A DNA stretch of 8,322 nt, from the NCBI GenBank assembly GCA_937950385.1, contig CALFEA010000110.1:1-8322 (forward strand). The letters are read 5' to 3'. How positions within the stretch are numbered: the first letter of the stretch is position 1; the number at the start of each line of letters is the position of its first letter. Positions 6,042 through 8,322 of the stretch are shown here, in pieces. The stretch is from an uncultured Altererythrobacter sp. Its GTDB lineage: Bacteria; Pseudomonadota; Alphaproteobacteria; Sphingomonadales; Sphingomonadaceae. The translations under genes and the position numbers were made by a program. The notes beneath the pieces are model-generated. The model had not been told where the DNA came from. It worked only from the letters and a program-made list of their open reading frames with translations, and did not search any database.

Positions 6042-6134
6042 GCGCACGTATTTCCAGCAATAAACCTGCGCATTTGTGCCGCTGTTTGCCCCGCACCACT
6101 TGATTTTGTGAGCACCTTTGCGCCAACAACGCGC

Positions 6135-6788
6135 ATGGCTGATCAATCAACTCCACTCAATCGTCCCGATCTTGTGCGAAGGGGGCTATTGTTCATCCTC
6201 TCCTCGCCATCGGGCGCAGGCAAGACCACGATCTCGCGCAAATTGCTGGAGGCGGATGAGCAGATCAAGCTGTCTGTCTCTGCTACCACTCGCCCCCCGC
6301 GCGAAGGCGAAGTGGATGGCCTGCATTATCAATTCGTCTCCGATGATGATTTCGACCGGATGGTGGATGAAGACGACTTTTACGAATGGGCGCATGTCTT
6401 CGACAATCGTTACGGCACGCCCAAGGGCGCCATCCGCGAAGCCTTGAAAGAGGGCGAGGATTTCCTGTTCGACATTGATTGGCAAGGTACACAGCAGCTA
6501 AAGCAAAAGGATGATCAGGACGTTGTCACCGTCTTCATCCTGCCGCCCAGCCTCGCTGAATTGCGCAGCCGCCTAGAAGGCCGCGCCACCGATAGCGGCG
6601 ATGTGATCGACGGCCGCATGGCCCGCGCCCGCGATGAAATCAGCCATTGGGCCGAATATGACTATGTCGTCGTCAATGATGACGTTGATCAATGCTTCGA
6701 AAAGGTCCGCGAGATCCTGCACGCAGAACGCATGCGCCGCACCAGGCAGACGGGCCTTATTCCGTTCGTGCGCGAATTGATGGAATGA
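6135..6788 (+). CDS. gmk: Guanylate kinase
   Basis: This 217-residue enzyme phosphorylates GMP (or dGMP) with ATP, an essential step to GTP and dGTP. The P-loop SSPSGAGKTT is at 23-32. The GMP-binding signature SVSATTRPPREGEVDG runs 47-62 and is followed by HYQFVSDDDF. FYEWAHVFDNRYGTPK (82-97) and LFDIDWQGTQQL (111-122) are further conserved blocks. Lid arginines lie around 144-150, and VVVNDDVDQCF (178-188) forms the adenine-side motif. The length is normal. The ATG at 6135 fits family starts; a GTG at 6108 would add nine residues. Neither has a visible ribosome site. The gene lies 93 bases after sspB with no convincing terminator between, so readthrough from sspB is possible. Confidence 0.96.
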   Translation: MADQSTPLNRPDLVRRGLLFILSSPSGAGKTTISRKLLEADEQIKLSVSATTRPPREGEVDGLHYQFVSDDDFDRMVDEDDFYEWAHVFDNRYGTPKGAIREALKEGEDFLFDIDWQGTQQLKQKDDQDVVTVFILPPSLAELRSRLEGRATDSGDVIDGRMARARDEISHWAEYDYVVVNDDVDQCFEKVREILHAERMRRTRQTGLIPFVRELME

Positions 6789-6802
6789 TTGGAACAAACG
6801 GC

Positions 6803-6818
6803 AGCTAACGGCTTAGCT
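6803..6818. terminator. Weak hairpin after gmk, possible terminator
   Basis: AGCTAA (6803-6808) and TTAGCT (6813-6818) are exact complements around a CGGC loop, 15 bases past the gmk stop. The stem is only six pairs and no T run follows, so it is a poor intrinsic terminator. It is the only hairpin I see between gmk and the next gene. Confidence 0.25.
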
Positions 6819-6929
6819 CGGGGTAATATTCAATGGCTGAATTTGGGGTGGGAAGCTGAAATAAGAGTGATGTGCAGAATGTATTCATGATCATCCGCTA
6901 CTTTCGATTATGAAAGAGCATTCAATTCT

Positions 6930-6936
6930 AGGGCGG
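6930..6936 (+). promoter_or_regulatory. Ribosome binding site choosing the 6940 start
   Basis: AGGGCGG precedes the ATG at 6940; AGGG is six bases from it. The earlier in-frame ATG at 6910 has no such sequence. The site supports the shorter protein, which then begins directly with a signal peptide. Confidence 0.6.
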
Positions 6937-6939
6937 CAA

Positions 6940-8277
6940 ATGAAGTATCGTATATTGAAACCGGCCTTAGTCCTTTTTGCAGCCGCGTTTCTCGGCCCGT
7001 CGTTAAAAGCTCAAGTGGCAGAGCCCGCCGCGCAATACCGCTGCGCCAACGGGATGATATTGCAGGCAAATCACGTCAAAGACGGCGAGCAGCAAAGTTT
7101 GAACCTTAAATTCTTGGTACGAATTGCAAGGCAAGATGAAGCCATGAACCGGCTGGATTTGCCGCTCGTCAATGGATCGGAATATTCGAAACGCTTTGCC
7201 ACTGAAAATGCCGAATTTTTACTAAGGCGCACCCGCGCAGAATTTCGATCAGACGGCACCGAAGATCACGCCGAAATTCCGAAAACGCGCTGCTGGGCAA
7301 TTGATGTCAATTCTGAAAATCCAGTGATGAAAGCCACCCAAACCGGCAAATATTTCGTCTACCCTCCAGAGCTTTACGACTCGCCCGAACATTCACCCGA
7401 TTGGGCGCGATATCTGCCGGCGGAAAGCATTTGTTTTCTCAGCACTGAGGGCGTTTCCTATGCTTTTGCAAAAGGATCCCGCCCTTCCCAAGCAATCGCC
7501 TTTCATAGCAATGGTGAGTGGGAAATTCTGCGGGTGGATGCTGGCGAAGTGCGCGGGGCTGAAAGCCAATTTGTGGCCCGCGAGCAAGGTGATGAACGCA
7601 ACGACAACAAAATTGTCCTGCACTTCTCTTCTGATCTGCGCGACGAGCCAAAGGCTTCAGATGATGCAGCGATCCTGACCAAAATGAGCAGATTCACTGA
7701 TCCTAATGAAAGTGCAGAATGTGCGGCAGGGCCCAATTTGGTCTATTATGCCATTTTTGAAGATAATTCTGTGGCGATTGCATTGGACGATGGTGAATTG
7801 ACCCTCAAGCTGTTCGGCCATTCGGAAACCGACAAACCAGAGGAAATGCGCAGGGGCTATCTCTCAAAAGAAGGTGATCTGAACATCTTCAACTTTTTCT
7901 CAGCGGGCAACCGGATCCGCGTGTTCGCCGATGATGAGGGTCGGTTTATGGGGCATTCCATTTCCATTGAACGCGCTAACGGCAGGGGCTTTACCGCTAT
8001 CCCTAAAGCCTATTTTTCCACAGCTCCGGGCTCCGTATGGAAGGCTGAAAACCAATTGTCCTATGCGACTGCCGATTGGATTGAATCACTTTTGGCTTGC
8101 AACTATTTCGCTACCAAAGAGCCATATGATCAAGCAGAAAAAAAGCTGTTCGCGAACAAATTTGTAGAGTTTGAATGCGCCAAAATCCGCGATCGATTTA
8201 AAGGAGAATACCGAAAGTCTGGCAGGGGAAGCCCTTTCCGCAATTGGCTTAAACTTAATCGGCCAGATTGGCCTTAG
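6940..8277 (+). CDS. Predicted secreted protein, unknown function, possible N-terminal MliC-like domain
   Basis: I do not recognise this 445-residue protein as a whole. From the ATG at 6940 it has a Sec-type signal peptide: a basic start (KYRILK), a hydrophobic core (ALVLFAAAFLG, 9-19) and a likely cut after SLKA (residue 24). The first cysteine is at 35, too far for a lipoprotein. The segment YRCANG (33-38), then LPLVNGSEYSKRF (74-86) and TRCWA (116-120), loosely follows the layout of MliC-type lysozyme inhibitors, with C35 and C118 as a possible disulfide pair. Cysteines at 165, 261, 387 and 413 could pair further. The rest is rich in beta-like and acidic stretches and has no catalytic motif I can name. 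No membrane segment follows the signal. It may be periplasmic. An alternative start at 6910 adds ten residues. Confidence 0.75.
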   Translation: MKYRILKPALVLFAAAFLGPSLKAQVAEPAAQYRCANGMILQANHVKDGEQQSLNLKFLVRIARQDEAMNRLDLPLVNGSEYSKRFATENAEFLLRRTRAEFRSDGTEDHAEIPKTRCWAIDVNSENPVMKATQTGKYFVYPPELYDSPEHSPDWARYLPAESICFLSTEGVSYAFAKGSRPSQAIAFHSNGEWEILRVDAGEVRGAESQFVAREQGDERNDNKIVLHFSSDLRDEPKASDDAAILTKMSRFTDPNESAECAAGPNLVYYAIFEDNSVAIALDDGELTLKLFGHSETDKPEEMRRGYLSKEGDLNIFNFFSAGNRIRVFADDEGRFMGHSISIERANGRGFTAIPKAYFSTAPGSVWKAENQLSYATADWIESLLACNYFATKEPYDQAEKKLFANKFVEFECAKIRDRFKGEYRKSGRGSPFRNWLKLNRPDWP

Positions 8278-8322
8278 GTGTTACGTCCGCAAATGGGTCG
8301 TAAGCCGAATGTCAGCTTTCGC

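Noticed and set aside
6041..6071. Terminator between sspB and gmk from GCGCA (6042-6046) and TGCGC (6067-6071)
   Set aside because: The stem is only five pairs with a 20-base loop and no clear T tract.
8278..8322. Possible edge of a dispersed repeat (GTCCGCAAATGGGTCG... and GTCAGCTTTCGC) after the last gene
   Set aside because: It reminds me of repeats with GTCCGCTTT/GGGTC blocks found in proteobacteria, but only 45 bases are visible and no second arm can be shown.

Overview
The window looks like chromosomal core DNA of an alphaproteobacterium, most likely of the order Sphingomonadales (Erythrobacteraceae-like). Three points support this: an alphaproteobacterial-type SspB; a compact hisB-hisH-hisA-hisF-hisE run followed by hinT and the tol-pal genes; and moderately GC-rich coding DNA with few clear Shine-Dalgarno sequences. 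The lineage is an inference from gene content and order, not from a search.

Minus strand, read right to left from about 5399 to 1: hisB, hisH, hisA, a small three-helix membrane protein of unknown function, hisF, hisE, hinT, ybgC, tolQ and the first 11 codons of tolR, cut by the window edge. Many junctions overlap by 1 or 4 bases (hisA/membrane protein, membrane protein/hisF, hisE/hinT, ybgC/tolQ), which suggests translational coupling. HisB, HisH, HisA, HisF and HisE cover five activities of histidine biosynthesis; hisG, hisD, hisC and hisI are not here. YbgC, TolQ and TolR open the Tol-Pal envelope system. HinT is a histidine-triad nucleotide hydrolase lying between the two blocks.

Plus strand, from 5532: sspB (ClpXP adaptor), gmk (guanylate kinase), and a 445-residue predicted secreted protein of unknown function whose N-terminal part faintly resembles the lysozyme-inhibitor MliC fold. 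The hisB and sspB starts face away from each other across 132 bases (5400-5531), which must hold the promoters for both directions.

Non-coding structure sits between the his genes. There is a very long hairpin (4698-4767) between hisB and hisH, a dispersed-type inverted repeat (2056-2158) between hisF and hisE, a 12-base palindrome after hisH, and a 15-base imperfect direct repeat ahead of ybgC. No gene-free stretch exceeds 300 bases. I saw no tRNA, rRNA, CRISPR array, insertion sequence or phage gene. Most of the window is ordinary. The parts worth a second look are the membrane protein inside the his operon, the two large hairpins and the unrecognised secreted protein.
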